The notes: generated by a model not told the origin, from the letters alone. 35,007 bases of DNA from Rhodoferax sp. (GCA_030685025.1 JAUXWC010000023.1:1-35007); one strand, 5' to 3'; shown: positions 7,733 to 20,432, counted from the stretch's first letter. Numbers and translations: made by a program.

Positions 7733-8830
7733 TCAGCGCGCCGCAGCCGCACTGGCCCCGGCCAAACCGGCTTTGACCGGGTCCAGCGCAATGCGCTCGC
7801 CCAGCTTCAAACCGGCCAACACTTCTACCCCGCTACCGGCATGGTCAGTCCCCAGTCGCACCGCGCGCAGCAGGAAGCCTCGCTCACTGGCCACGTAGAC
7901 GGCAGTCAGTTCGCCCCGGCGCAGCACGGCTGCGGCAGGAATCAATAGGCGCGCTGGGCCAGGGGCGGGTTGGGCGCTGACAAAACGCACTGCAATCTGT
8001 TGGCCAGGCACCAGGCCCTGAGCGGCCTGCGTCGACAGATCGAGCCGCCACTCGACCGTTTGCGCCACCGGATCAGTCGATGGCAGCGCAGTACGCGCCG
8101 TCGGCTGGACCCAAGTGCCCTGACCCGACTGGCCACCCAGCCGTACCTCGATCAGATCGGTCGGCCCGATGCGCTGTGAACGCGACCCGGGCACCTGCAC
8201 CACCACCCGCAAGGGCAAGGGCGCATAGACCGTCAGCAACGGTTTGCCAGGCACCGCCAGATCGCCCACCTGGGCATCGGTGCCCTGCACGCGCCCGTCA
8301 TACGGCGCCAGTATGCGACTGTAGCCACGCGCCAGGGCCGCCTGCTGCATGCCAGCCTGCGCCTGGTCACGCCCGGCCTGCGCACCTTGCGCTTGGGATT
8401 CCGCGATATCCAGGGCCGCCTGACTGACAAAGCCCTTGGCCTGCAACTCGCGATTGCGCGTCAGGTTGGCCTGGGCCACGCGCCAGTCAGCCTGCGCCTG
8501 CGCCAACTGCGCCTGCGAGCGCTGGGCACCCACCAGCGCCTCACGCTCGTCAATGGTGGCAAGCAATTGACCGGCACGCACCACGTCCCCAGCCTTGACC
8601 AGCAACGACACGATTCGCCCCGCAGTCTGCGCCGAGACCGTGCTTTGCTTGACCGGCTGGATCAAGCCATCGAGCTCGAAGCCAGCGCCCACGGTACTCT
8701 GCTGAACGGTGTGCACCGGCACAGGTATGGCACTGCCTGGCTCGGCAGCCCAGGCCGAAGCGGCGCCCACGACGGCGACCCAGCCCACGATGGTGGACCT
8801 CCAAACGCTGCGAGAAAGAGAAACTGGCAT
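7733..8830 (-). CDS. RND efflux periplasmic adaptor (membrane fusion protein, HlyD/AcrA-like)
   Basis: A 365-residue adaptor linking the inner-membrane pump to an outer-membrane channel. A signal peptide is visible (basic MPVSLSRSVWR, hydrophobic VGWVAVVGAASA, cleavage near AWAAE). Next come a lipoyl-like half (FELDGLIQPVKQSTV ... VKAGDVVRAGQLLATID), an alpha-hairpin rich in Q, A and L (LAQAQADWRVAQANL), the second lipoyl half (ILAPYDGRVQG) and the beta-barrel. The ATG at 8828-8830 was chosen over the one 12 bases upstream because GGAGG sits 6 bases before it. It is first in the operon and directly downstream of the twin palindromic operators. Confidence 0.92.
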   Translation of the reverse strand: MPVSLSRSVWRSTIVGWVAVVGAASAWAAEPGSAIPVPVHTVQQSTVGAGFELDGLIQPVKQSTVSAQTAGRIVSLLVKAGDVVRAGQLLATIDEREALVGAQRSQAQLAQAQADWRVAQANLTRNRELQAKGFVSQAALDIAESQAQGAQAGRDQAQAGMQQAALARGYSRILAPYDGRVQGTDAQVGDLAVPGKPLLTVYAPLPLRVVVQVPGSRSQRIGPTDLIEVRLGGQSGQGTWVQPTARTALPSTDPVAQTVEWRLDLSTQAAQGLVPGQQIAVRFVSAQPAPGPARLLIPAAAVLRRGELTAVYVASERGFLLRAVRLGTDHAGSGVEVLAGLKLGERIALDPVKAGLAGASAAAAR

Positions 8831-8842
8831 GGGAACCTCCAT

Positions 8843-8858
8843 ATACAGGCGGTAGTAT
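8843..8858 (-). promoter_or_regulatory. Candidate CsoR-type operator, proximal site (ATAC-N8-GTAT)
   Basis: On the minus strand the site reads ATACTACCGCCTGTAT, a palindrome with four-base arms around a GC-rich centre. CsoR/RcnR/FrmR-family repressors bind GC-tract sequences flanked by ATAC/GTAT or TACT/AGTA arms. It overlaps the likely -10 region of the adaptor-pump operon, whose last gene encodes a member of this repressor family. Confidence 0.6.
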
Positions 8859-8883
8859 ATATCATACTCCCACTAGTATGCAA
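8854..8883 (-). promoter_or_regulatory. Candidate sigma70 promoter of the adaptor-RND-SQR-like operon
   Basis: On the minus strand TTGCAT (8878-8883) and TATACT (8854-8859) are separated by 18 bp. A start site a few bases downstream would leave a short leader carrying the GGAGG ribosome site. Both ATAC-N8-GTAT palindromes overlap it, as expected for a repressed promoter. An alternative -10, TATGAT, is present a few bases upstream. Confidence 0.4.
8864..8879 (-). promoter_or_regulatory. Candidate CsoR-type operator, distal site (ATAC-N8-GTAT)
   Basis: On the minus strand the site reads ATACTAGTGGGAGTAT. It shares the ATAC...GTAT arms with the site at 8843-8858, and their centres are 21 bp apart, about two helical turns, so two repressor tetramers could bind the same face. 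Its TACT-AGTGGG-AGTA core resembles RcnR-type operators. It falls in the spacer of the proposed promoter. Confidence 0.6.
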
Positions 8884-8922
8884 ATCGTACAACACTCTGA
8901 CTGAAAGTGGCAGCTCAGAAAC

Positions 8923-8951
8923 AACAATGGCGACCTTGGGTCGCCATTGTT
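8923..8951 (-). terminator. Strong stem-loop terminator downstream of ssb
   Basis: A perfect 12-13 bp stem (ACAATGGCGACC / GGTCGCCATTGT at 8924-8935 and 8939-8950) with a 3-base loop lies 46 bases after the ssb stop. It is flanked by T-rich sequence on both sides (TTTTGTT on the plus strand, TGTTGTTTC on the minus strand). It also insulates the RND operon promoter from ssb transcription. Confidence 0.8.
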
Positions 8952-8996
8952 TTGTTAGCGGGTTGGCCGACGAATGCGAGCCGACCAGTTTCTACG

Positions 8997-9497
8997 CTAA
9001 AACGGAATGTCGTCATCCATGTCATCAAAACCACTGGCCGGCTTGGATGCAACCGGGGCCTGTCGCACGGGCGGCGCAGCAGGCGTGGACGGCCGGGAAG
9101 CCGGTGCCGGCCGCGAATAGCCGCCACTAGCCCCTTCATCGCCGCCCGGGCCGCCCATGCCTTCACGCTTGCCCAGCAATTGCATCTCGGTGGCAACAAT
9201 GTCCACCGTATTGCGCTCCACACCCGCCTGGTCGGTGTACTTGCCGTATTTGAGGCGGCCCTCGACGTAGATCGGCTGCCCCTTCTTCACATACTCGCCA
9301 GCGATCTCGGCCAGCCGGTCATAAAAGGTGACGCGGTGCCATTGCGTGTCTTCGATCGACTCACCAGTGTTCTTGTCCTTGCGCCGGGTCGAGGTGGCCA
9401 CGCTCACATTGGCCACGGCTTGGCCGGAAGGCAGATAACGGATTTCCGGGTCGCGCCCGCAGTTGCCGACCAGAATGACTTTGTTGACGGATGCCAT
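8997..9497 (-). CDS. ssb: Single-stranded DNA-binding protein
   Basis: A 166-residue SSB that coats single-stranded DNA as a tetramer in replication, recombination and repair. The OB-fold starts at once ([17 protein letters not shown]) and includes [18 protein letters not shown] and the strand [17 protein letters not shown] glycine/proline/alanine-rich linker (about residues 112-155) leads to the acidic tip DDMDDDIPF, the docking site for partner proteins. The ATG at 9495-9497 is preceded by GGAGA. The MFS gene ends 25 bases upstream on the same strand and uvrA lies beyond it, an arrangement typical of Burkholderiales. Confidence 0.97.
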   Translation of the reverse strand: MASVNKVILVGNCGRDPEIRYLPSGQAVANVSVATSTRRKDKNTGESIEDTQWHRVTFYDRLAEIAGEYVKKGQPIYVEGRLKYGKYTDQAGVERNTVDIVATEMQLLGKREGMGGPGGDEGASGGYSRPAPASRPSTPAAPPVRQAPVASKPASGFDDMDDDIPF

Positions 9498-9522
9498 GCT
9501 TGATTTCTCCAGAATTTGACGA

Positions 9523-10725
9523 TTATCCAGCGTTTGACGCGCTGGCCGAAGGCTTTGGGTCCACGGCATGCATGGGCCAGGCCACCAGCAGCCACGCCAA
9601 CATGCCCAGCGAACCCGCCACGAACAAGCCGGCGCTGCCCGTATGCTTGGCCAGCCAGCCACCCGCCACGCCGCCGACAAAAAACCCGAGCGACTGCAAG
9701 GTGTTGTAGACCCCCATGGCAGTACCGCGCGCGTGCCCCGGCGCCACGCGCGAAACCATGCTGGGCTGGGTCGCCTCCAACACGTTGAAGCCACAGAAGA
9801 ACACAAACAACAGCAATGACAGGGATGTCAGACCGGCTTCGTTGGGGCCGCTCAACATGAAACCAAGCTGGACCAGCAAAATCAAGCCAATCGAAGCCAA
9901 AAACACCGCCCGCAAGTAACCGCGTCGTTCCAGCGGAAACAGAATACCGCCCATCACCACAATCGACGCCAGCAAAGCCGGCAGATAAACCTGCCAATGG
10001 TGGGCATGCGGCAAACCTGCCTTGACCAGCATGGCGGGCACCACCACCCACATGGCCAGTTGCACGGCATGCAGCACGAACACGCCGAAGTTCAGCCGCA
10101 TCAAGGGTACGTGACGCAGCACCTCGGGCAGCCGTCCCCGCGGGGCGGCCCGGTGTTGGGTTGGCTCAGACGGCACCCACCAGATCACCACGGCGATACC
10201 AAACAAAGCCAGACCACCGGTCATCGCAAACAAGCCGCTCAGCCCGGTGTGCACCACCAGCAGCGGAGCCGCCACCAGAGAGATCGCAAACATGGCGCCA
10301 ATGCTGATACCCACCAAGGCCATCGCCTTGGTGCGGACTTCGTCGCGGGTCAGGTCGGCAAGCAGGGCAGTCACCGCTGCCGACACCGCGCCGGCTCCCT
10401 GCAGGGCGCGCCCAATGGCCAGCCAGGTCAGGCTGGGTGCCAAGGCTGCAACAAAACTACCCAAGGCGAACACCAGCAGGCCCGCAACGATAACGCGCTT
10501 GCGTCCCAGGTGATCCGATGCCATGCCAAACGGTAATTGAAACAGCGCTTGCGTCAAGCCATAGATACCCATCGCCCACCCGACCAGGGCTAGGTCGTCC
10601 CCGCCTGGGTACCGTCTGGCTTCAATCGCAAACACTGGCAAGATCAGGAATAAGCCCAACATCCGCAAGGCGAAGATGGTCGCCAGCGACACGCTGGCAC
10701 GTCGCTCCATGGGCGTCATGACCAT
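9523..10725 (-). CDS. MFS transporter, YajR-like drug:H+ antiporter-type
   Basis: About 400 residues with 12 predicted membrane helices. The loop 2-3 signature [14 protein letters not shown] (D-x-x-G-R-K/R) and the motif-C-like stretch around [18 protein letters not shown] mark the drug:proton antiporter branch of MFS. The sequence is similar in layout to the YajR-like gene commonly found beside ssb in Burkholderiales. The substrate is unknown. The start is uncertain: an in-frame GTG at 10789-10791 would add 22 residues of non-membrane sequence, and ATGs at 10723-10725, 10717-10719 and 10708-10710 are all possible. None has a clear ribosome site; 10725 is chosen because the conserved part begins at [16 protein letters not shown]. 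Confidence 0.88.
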   Translation of the reverse strand: MVMTPMERRASVSLATIFALRMLGLFLILPVFAIEARRYPGGDDLALVGWAMGIYGLTQALFQLPFGMASDHLGRKRVIVAGLLVFALGSFVAALAPSLTWLAIGRALQGAGAVSAAVTALLADLTRDEVRTKAMALVGISIGAMFAISLVAAPLLVVHTGLSGLFAMTGGLALFGIAVVIWWVPSEPTQHRAAPRGRLPEVLRHVPLMRLNFGVFVLHAVQLAMWVVVPAMLVKAGLPHAHHWQVYLPALLASIVVMGGILFPLERRGYLRAVFLASIGLILLVQLGFMLSGPNEAGLTSLSLLLFVFFCGFNVLEATQPSMVSRVAPGHARGTAMGVYNTLQSLGFFVGGVAGGWLAKHTGSAGLFVAGSLGMLAWLLVAWPMHAVDPKPSASASNAG

Positions 10726-10837
10726 TGCTGGCAAGGGCTTGGCGCCCGGCGAGAGGCAATCGAGGTCTAGCGAAACAGGAGATGAGGACACAAGGCGGGC
10801 CGCGCAAGCGGCGTCAATTCAAAACCGCCAATTGTCC

Positions 10838-10851
10838 CCGATCCGGATCGG
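10838..10851. promoter_or_regulatory. Perfect 14-bp palindrome in the MFS/uvrA divergent region
   Basis: CCGATCCGGATCGG is a perfect palindrome lying between the divergent MFS and uvrA genes, the spot for a shared operator. No regulator can be named. The LexA-type pattern CTGT-N8-ACAG is not present in 10792-10897. Confidence 0.3.
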
Positions 10852-10963
10852 CGCGCAGCGCACTCGCGTCAAGGCCCGTGATCTTTAACTATCATGGTTG
10901 GTTTTTAATCAGTTGGCGACAGGGCTGAAGGTCTGTCTCCAAGGTTTCACGATTGACCACCCA

Positions 10964-13898
<2,935 letters not shown>

Positions 13899-13906
<8 letters not shown>

Positions 13907-13945
13907 GGACAGAGCGTCGCTGCGCTCCGGTCTGTCCCGCAAGGT
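13899..13945. repeat. 47-bp direct repeat, copy 1 (GGACAGA/TCTGTCC hairpin)
   Basis: The 47 bases are identical to 13966-14012. Each copy has outer arms GGACAGA and TCTGTCC and inner arms GAGCG and CGCTC, so it can fold into an imperfect hairpin in either strand. It supplies the uvrA stop codon (TGA within AGTTGAGG). Copies 1 and 2 sit between convergent genes and probably end transcription from both sides. Confidence 0.9.
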
Positions 13946-13965
13946 GAACAGCCAACATCCGACGA

Positions 13966-14012
13966 TCAGTTGAGGACAGAGCGTCGCTGCGCTCCGGTCT
14001 GTCCCGCAAGGT
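13966..14012. repeat. 47-bp direct repeat, copy 2 (GGACAGA/TCTGTCC hairpin)
   Basis: Exact copy of 13899-13945 after a 20-bp spacer, so the repeat period is 67 bp. It ends one base before the stop codon of the convergent Bcr-type transporter gene. A diverged relative with the same outer arms is at 33754-33804. Confidence 0.9.
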
Positions 14013-14013
14013 A

Positions 14014-15243
14014 TCAGGTATGCACTACCGCGCCGATATCGGGCCAGCGGCGGCGGACGTAGAACCAGGCGACCAGGCCAACACACATCATGACGAGTGA
14101 CGAGGCCGCCAAGAGCACGGTTGAGTGCATCACCAGGGGTGCCACCACGCCGGCCACCAGGCCGTTGGCCGATGCACCAATGAAAGCCTGCAATGACGAA
14201 GCCATGCCACGCCGCTCCGGGTGCAAGTCCAGCACCAACAAGGTCACCACCGGCACCATCAGGGCCCAACCGAATGCAAAAATCGCAATCGGCAGCAGCG
14301 CCCATGAAACATGGGCCTTGAAAAGCAGGTTGGCGACCAGATTGAGCACCGCAATCATCAGCATGATAGAAAAACCGATCCGAATCTGCCGCTTCGGGGC
14401 AACCCTGCCCGCCATGCGTCCACTCACCCAGGCGCCACCCATGATGCCGCCAATGGTCAACACAAAGAACCAGAAGAACTGGGTTGGCGCCAGCGCCAGG
14501 TGCTCCCCAAGAAAAGCCGGCGCCGACAATACATACAGAAACATGCCATTGAAGGGAACACCGCTGGCCAGCGCCAGCAACAGGAATCGCGGATCGAGCC
14601 CCAGTTTCCAATAGCCCTGCATCAGGTTGTTGACATTCAGCGGCTGTCGATGAGACAAATGCAGCGTCTCCGGCAGCAGCCGGAAATTCGCCACCCACAA
14701 AACCACACCGACCGCCGTCAAGAACCAGAAGATGCTGTGCCAGTCCATGTGCACAAACAACCAGCCGCCGATGATGGGCGCGATGGCGGGGGCCACGCCG
14801 AAGTAGATCGTGATCTGGCTCATCACCCGCTGGGCATCGGCGGGCGGAAACATATCACGCACCACGGCGCGCGCCACGACGATGCCGGCGCCGGTGGTCA
14901 AGCCCTGCATGGCCCGAAAAAATACCAACTGCCCGATGCTCTGGGACAGCGCGCAGCCCGCCGAGGCGAGTGTGAACGCCGCCAGGCCCCACAACACCAC
15001 GGGTCGCCGCCCCACGCTGTCGGAGATTGCGCCATGAAACAGGCTCATGAAAGCAAAACCAAACAGATAGGCCGACAGCGTCTGCTGCATTTGCACCGGC
15101 GTGGCCCCCAGGGACTGCGCGATGCCGGAAAAGGCCGGAATGTAGGTATCGATTGAGAACGGGCCCAGCATTCCCAAGACCGCCAGCAGGACCGCCAAGG
15201 CCCAACGCGGGGCGCGCCACAATTGCCGAGCGTCCGGATTCAT
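14014..15243 (-). CDS. MFS drug-resistance transporter, Bcr/CflA family
   Basis: A 409-residue protein with 12 predicted membrane helices. The N-terminal LGPFSIDTYIPAF is the hallmark of the Bcr/CflA (bicyclomycin/chloramphenicol/sulfonamide efflux) family. The loop 2-3 motif HGAISDSVGRRPVVL and motif C-like GLTTGAGIVVARAVVRDMF follow. It likely exports small drugs or metabolites by proton antiport from the inner membrane; the substrate is not deducible. The CopD-like gene ends 10 bases upstream on the same strand, so the two form an operon. The 3' end abuts the twin hairpin repeats shared with uvrA. Confidence 0.92.
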   Translation of the reverse strand: MNPDARQLWRAPRWALAVLLAVLGMLGPFSIDTYIPAFSGIAQSLGATPVQMQQTLSAYLFGFAFMSLFHGAISDSVGRRPVVLWGLAAFTLASAGCALSQSIGQLVFFRAMQGLTTGAGIVVARAVVRDMFPPADAQRVMSQITIYFGVAPAIAPIIGGWLFVHMDWHSIFWFLTAVGVVLWVANFRLLPETLHLSHRQPLNVNNLMQGYWKLGLDPRFLLLALASGVPFNGMFLYVLSAPAFLGEHLALAPTQFFWFFVLTIGGIMGGAWVSGRMAGRVAPKRQIRIGFSIMLMIAVLNLVANLLFKAHVSWALLPIAIFAFGWALMVPVVTLLVLDLHPERRGMASSLQAFIGASANGLVAGVVAPLVMHSTVLLAASSLVMMCVGLVAWFYVRRRWPDIGAVVHT

Positions 15244-15253
15244 GTCCGGCGCT

Positions 15254-15730
15254 TCACCCCGTAACGCCCAATTGGCTAAGCGCGACAGTCGCCACGCCCA
15301 GGATCAGGTTCACCATCGCCCAGCGTCGAATGACCGCCAGTGCGGCCGCACCGGCGGACCAATCCTGCGCGGCCACCGCTGCCACCAGCCGGGGGTAGGG
15401 CACAACTCGGATGTATCCGAAGATCAGCACCATCAAGGTGCCCAGCACGGCCATCACCAGCCACTCCAGCGGCAGATGGGTGGTGACGCCGGTTTGGGCG
15501 GCGTGCCCGACGACTCGGCGCATCATCCACAAACCGGTGATCAAGGACAGCCCGGCAGCCACCGCCACAGCATTGAAGAACCGGCCAAGCACCAACCTCA
15601 TCAAGCGCAATCGCTGGGGCGCCTCCAACACGCCCAGGGCAGGTCGCAAGAAGAACTGTGCAAACACCATGCCGCCAACCCAGACGATGACCGACAGCAG
15701 GTGAAAGGTCTTGAGCGTGGCGTAAAGCAT
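15254..15730 (-). CDS. CopD-family/DUF2269-like four-helix membrane protein
   Basis: A 158-residue integral membrane protein with four hydrophobic helices. The start LYATLKTFHLLSVIVWVGG contains the H and the VWVGGM motif found in the CopD domain and related putative copper or heme-binding membrane proteins. No other strong metal motif is seen. The family has been linked to copper import but also to unrelated roles, so no function is claimed. It is first in an operon with the Bcr-type transporter, 10 bases apart. Confidence 0.78.
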   Translation of the reverse strand: MLYATLKTFHLLSVIVWVGGMVFAQFFLRPALGVLEAPQRLRLMRLVLGRFFNAVAVAAGLSLITGLWMMRRVVGHAAQTGVTTHLPLEWLVMAVLGTLMVLIFGYIRVVPYPRLVAAVAAQDWSAGAAALAVIRRWAMVNLILGVATVALSQLGVTG

Positions 15731-15929
15731 GGGTCGGCGAGTTGGGTGCCAGGATGGGAGTTGTCATCGCATGGCGCCAGTACGGACCGCCATTCGTGAT
15801 GACATTCTAGGAGCATGTGATCGGATCCGACACCCGGAACCTGGAATTGCGCAGAAGCAAGGATCTTCCACTGGGGTAATCCGATAATGCCAACCAGCCC
15901 GTTTTGAACGCCGTTTTTTGGATGCCCGC

Positions 15930-18140
15930 ATGGAAATCAAAGTCAATTTTCTCGACAAACTTCGTCTGGAGGCCAAGTTCGATGACTTCACGGTGGTGGC
16001 CGATCAGCCTATCCGCTACAAGGGTGATGGCTCGGCGCCGGGCCCGTTCGATTATTTTCTGGCTTCATCGGCCTTGTGCGCGGCTTACTTTGTGAAGTTG
16101 TACTGCAACACGCGCAACATCCCTACTGATCAGATCCGCCTGTCGCAGAACAACATTGTCGATCCCGAAAACCGCTACCAGCAGATTTTCAAGATTCAGG
16201 TTGAGTTGCCTGCGGATATCTCCACCAAAGACCGCGAGGGAATTTTGCGCTCCATTGAGCGATGCACGGTGAAAAAGGTGGTGCAAGCCGGGCCTGAGTT
16301 TGTCATTGCCGAAGTGGAAAACATCGATGCTGATGCCCAGTCTCTGCTGGCGTTGAAGCCGGACGTGGGGGCCTGCACCTATAGTGCGGGCAAAGATCTG
16401 CCGCTGGAGCAAACCATCGCCAATATGTCGGGGGTTTTGGCGGCCTTAGGGCTCAAGATTGAAATCGCTTCGTGGCGCAACCTGGTTCCCAATGTGTGGT
16501 CATTGCATATCCGCGATGCGCACTCGTCGATGTGTTTTACCAATGGCAAGGGTGCCACCAAGGAAAGTGCACTGGCGTCGGCCTTGGGTGAATACATCGA
16601 GCGACTGAGCTGCAATCACTTCTACAACCACCAATTCTGGGGTGAGGATATTGCCAACGCCGCGTTCGTGCATTACCCCAATGAGCGCTGGTTCAAGCCT
16701 GGCCGCAAAGATGCGCTGCCGGTTGGAATACTCGATACATACTGCCTGAAAATTTACAACCCCGATGGCGAGTTGCGTGCCTCGCACTTGGTCGACACCA
16801 ACTCGGGCAACGTAGAGCGCGGCATTTGCTCCTTGCCGTATGTGCGCCAGTCGGATGGCGAGGTCGTGTATTTCCCGACGAACCTGATCGACAACCTGTT
16901 CCTCAGCAACGGCATGAGTGCCGGCAATACGCTGGTTGAGGCGCAGGTGCAATGCCTGTCAGAAATTTTTGAGCGGGCGGTCAAACGCGAAATTTTGGAA
17001 GGCGAAATCGCGCTGCCCGATGTACCAGCCCATGTGTTGGAAAAATTTCCCGGCATTGTGGCCGGCATTGCGGAGCTGGAAAATCAGGGCTTTCCGGTGC
17101 TGATGAAAGACGCGTCGCTGGGGGGAAAGTTTCCCGTGATGTGCGTGACCTTGATGAACCCGCGAACGGGCGGCGTGTTTGCGTCGTTCGGGGCGCATCC
17201 CAGCCTGGAGGTGGCATTGGAGCGCAGTTTGACCGAGTTGCTGCAGGGGCGCAGTTTTGAAGGCCTGAACGATTTGCCCCGGCCCACCTTTGAGAGCAAC
17301 GCGGTCACCGAGCCGAACAACTTCATTGAACACTTTATCGATTCCAGCGGCGTGGTGTCGTGGCGGTTTTTCAGTGCCAAAGCGAATTTTGATTTTGTGG
17401 AGTGGGATTTTTCCGGCCAGGGTAAAAACTCCAACACCATTGAGGCCGCAACCTTGTTCGGCATTCTCGAAGGTTTGGGCAAAGAATCGTACATGGCGGT
17501 GTATGACCAACTTGGCGCAACCGCCTGTCGCATCCTGGTGCCGGGGTACTCCGAAATCTATCCGGTCGAAGATTTGATTTGGGATAACACCAACAAAGCG
17601 CTGGCCTTCCGCGCCGATATTTTGAATCTGCACCGTCTGGACGATGCCGCCCTGCAAGCGCTGCTCAATCGCCTGGAAAACGGTGAGCTGGACGATTACA
17701 CCGACATCGTCACCCTGATCGGCATCGAATTTGACGAGAACACGGTCTGGGGCCAGCTCACGGTTCTGGAGTTAAAGTTGCTGATCCAACTGGCCTTGAA
17801 GCAATTTGAAGCGGCGCAGGACCTCGTTGGCGCCCTCCTGCAATACAACGAAAACACGGTCGAGCGCGGATTGTTCTACCAAGCCTTGAATGTGGTGCTG
17901 GAGGTGCTGCTGGACGATGACCTGGAACTGGCCGATTACGAGGCCAGTTTCCGCCGGATGTTTGGCAACCCACGGATGGATGCGGTGCTGGGGTCGGTGG
18001 ACGGCAGCGTGCGCTTCTTCGGCTTGACGCCAACAAGTATGAGACTCGAAGGGCTCGACAGGCACCAGCGCCTTATTGACAGCTACCGGAAACTGCACAA
18101 GACGCGGGCCGTTGCGGTCGGCGCCGAGTGCGCCGGGTGA
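15930..18140 (+). CDS. ycaO: OsmC domain - YcaO domain fusion protein
   Basis: A 736-residue two-domain protein. Residues 1-130 are an OsmC-like domain: PGPFDYFLASSALCAAYF holds C50, and IERCTVKKVV holds C112, so both redox cysteines are kept. Residues from about 150 on are a YcaO domain. ATP/Mg-binding acidic clusters are visible in SALASALGEYIERLSC (E221, E224) and EAQVQCLSEIFERAV (E337, Q341, E345, E348). The last 130 residues form a helical (TPR-like) tail, as in E. coli YcaO, which assists RimO-dependent methylthiolation of ribosomal protein S12. A C-terminal PxPxP typical of RiPP cyclodehydratases is absent, and there is no precursor peptide gene nearby. The ATG at 15930 was chosen because it starts the OsmC strand; a TTG 12 bases upstream is the alternative, and no strong ribosome site precedes either. 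Confidence 0.88.
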   Translation: MEIKVNFLDKLRLEAKFDDFTVVADQPIRYKGDGSAPGPFDYFLASSALCAAYFVKLYCNTRNIPTDQIRLSQNNIVDPENRYQQIFKIQVELPADISTKDREGILRSIERCTVKKVVQAGPEFVIAEVENIDADAQSLLALKPDVGACTYSAGKDLPLEQTIANMSGVLAALGLKIEIASWRNLVPNVWSLHIRDAHSSMCFTNGKGATKESALASALGEYIERLSCNHFYNHQFWGEDIANAAFVHYPNERWFKPGRKDALPVGILDTYCLKIYNPDGELRASHLVDTNSGNVERGICSLPYVRQSDGEVVYFPTNLIDNLFLSNGMSAGNTLVEAQVQCLSEIFERAVKREILEGEIALPDVPAHVLEKFPGIVAGIAELENQGFPVLMKDASLGGKFPVMCVTLMNPRTGGVFASFGAHPSLEVALERSLTELLQGRSFEGLNDLPRPTFESNAVTEPNNFIEHFIDSSGVVSWRFFSAKANFDFVEWDFSGQGKNSNTIEAATLFGILEGLGKESYMAVYDQLGATACRILVPGYSEIYPVEDLIWDNTNKALAFRADILNLHRLDDAALQALLNRLENGELDDYTDIVTLIGIEFDENTVWGQLTVLELKLLIQLALKQFEAAQDLVGALLQYNENTVERGLFYQALNVVLEVLLDDDLELADYEASFRRMFGNPRMDAVLGSVDGSVRFFGLTPTSMRLEGLDRHQRLIDSYRKLHKTRAVAVGAECAG

Positions 18141-18262
18141 GGAAATCGAGTGCAACCACAGGGCCGGCACAACCCACGTGGGCCGCCGAATCGAGTGATG
18201 AGTGGCGTGAAACGGAAAGTACAGTGACGTTTCGCAAACAGCCTCGTTTTTGCCGATGTCAC

Positions 18263-18290
18263 TTGAAACTCTAACAAAAGGCCTTATCAT
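18263..18290 (+). promoter_or_regulatory. groESL promoter with sigma70- and sigma32-like features
   Basis: TTGAAA (18263-18268) and TATCAT (18285-18290) are 16 bp apart, a good sigma70 pair. The -35 read as CTTGAAA also equals the sigma32 consensus -35, while the -10 (CTTATCAT) matches the sigma32 consensus CCCCATnT only partly. The operator at 18290-18316 starts at the last base of the -10. Confidence 0.65.
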
Positions 18291-18316
18291 TAGCACTCGT
18301 AAGAGTTGAGTGCTAA
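18290..18316 (+). promoter_or_regulatory. CIRCE operator (HrcA-binding) upstream of groES
   Basis: TTAGCACTC - 9 bases - GAGTGCTAA is a perfect match to the CIRCE inverted repeat. It is bound by HrcA, a repressor whose activity depends on GroEL, giving feedback control of chaperonin levels. It overlaps the probable transcription start of groESL. Confidence 0.97.
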
Positions 18317-18355
18317 CAAGCAACGTGCTTGCAAAACACGCTCTTCAAGTTAATG

Positions 18356-18381
18356 AGCGCCAACTTAACGAGGTTGGCGCT
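18356..18381 (+). promoter_or_regulatory. Stem-loop in the groES 5' untranslated region
   Basis: AGCGCCAAC and GTTGGCGCT form a perfect 9-bp stem with an 8-base loop, 38 bases before the groES start. A second small stem (GTTG/CAAC, 18382-18393) and a CTCTTTTT run follow. It may stabilise the 5' end of the mRNA or serve as an attenuator; no function is proven. Confidence 0.55.
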
Positions 18382-18419
18382 GTTGATTTCAACCTCTTTT
18401 TCCAAATCAAGGAGCTCCC

Positions 18420-18710
18420 ATGAAACTTCGCCCCCTGGCAGACCGCGTGATCGTCAAACGCGTCGAAAACGAAACCAAGACCGCCTCCGGCATCGTGATT
18501 CCTGATAGCGCCGCCGAGAAGCCCGATCAAGGTGAAGTGCTGGCCGTCGGTCCCGGCAAAAAGAACGACAAGGGCGAACTCAGCGCCATGTCGGTCAAGG
18601 TCGGTGATCGCGTCTTGTTTGGCAAGTACAGCGGCCAGACCGTCAAAGTCGATGGCGACGAGCTGCTCGTCATGAAAGAAGACGATCTGTTTGCGGTCGT
18701 GGTGAAGTAA
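18420..18710 (+). CDS. groES: Co-chaperonin GroES
   Basis: A 96-residue subunit of the seven-membered lid of the GroEL folding chamber. [16 protein letters not shown] is the canonical start. The mobile loop with the GroEL-binding motif is [14 protein letters not shown] (residues 17-30), and [17 protein letters not shown] ends the chain. AAGGAG precedes the ATG by 6 bases. It is first in the groESL operon, under the CIRCE operator, with 51 bases to groEL. Confidence 0.98.
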   Translation: MKLRPLADRVIVKRVENETKTASGIVIPDSAAEKPDQGEVLAVGPGKKNDKGELSAMSVKVGDRVLFGKYSGQTVKVDGDELLVMKEDDLFAVVVK

Positions 18711-18737
18711 TTCCCCGGCAAGCACAGATCCCACTAA

Positions 18738-20420
<1,683 letters not shown>

Positions 20421-20432
20421 TTGCTCCTTGCC

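Noticed and set aside
15930..18140. RiPP (thiazole/oxazole peptide) biosynthesis cluster around the YcaO gene
   Set aside because: No precursor peptide, dehydrogenase, or C/E1-like partner is nearby, and the terminal PxPxP motif is absent; the helical tail resembles the S12-linked YcaO type.
18173..18182. CCCACGTGGG palindrome between ycaO and groES
   Set aside because: A lone 10-bp palindrome far upstream of the groES promoter; too short and without context to call an operator or terminator.
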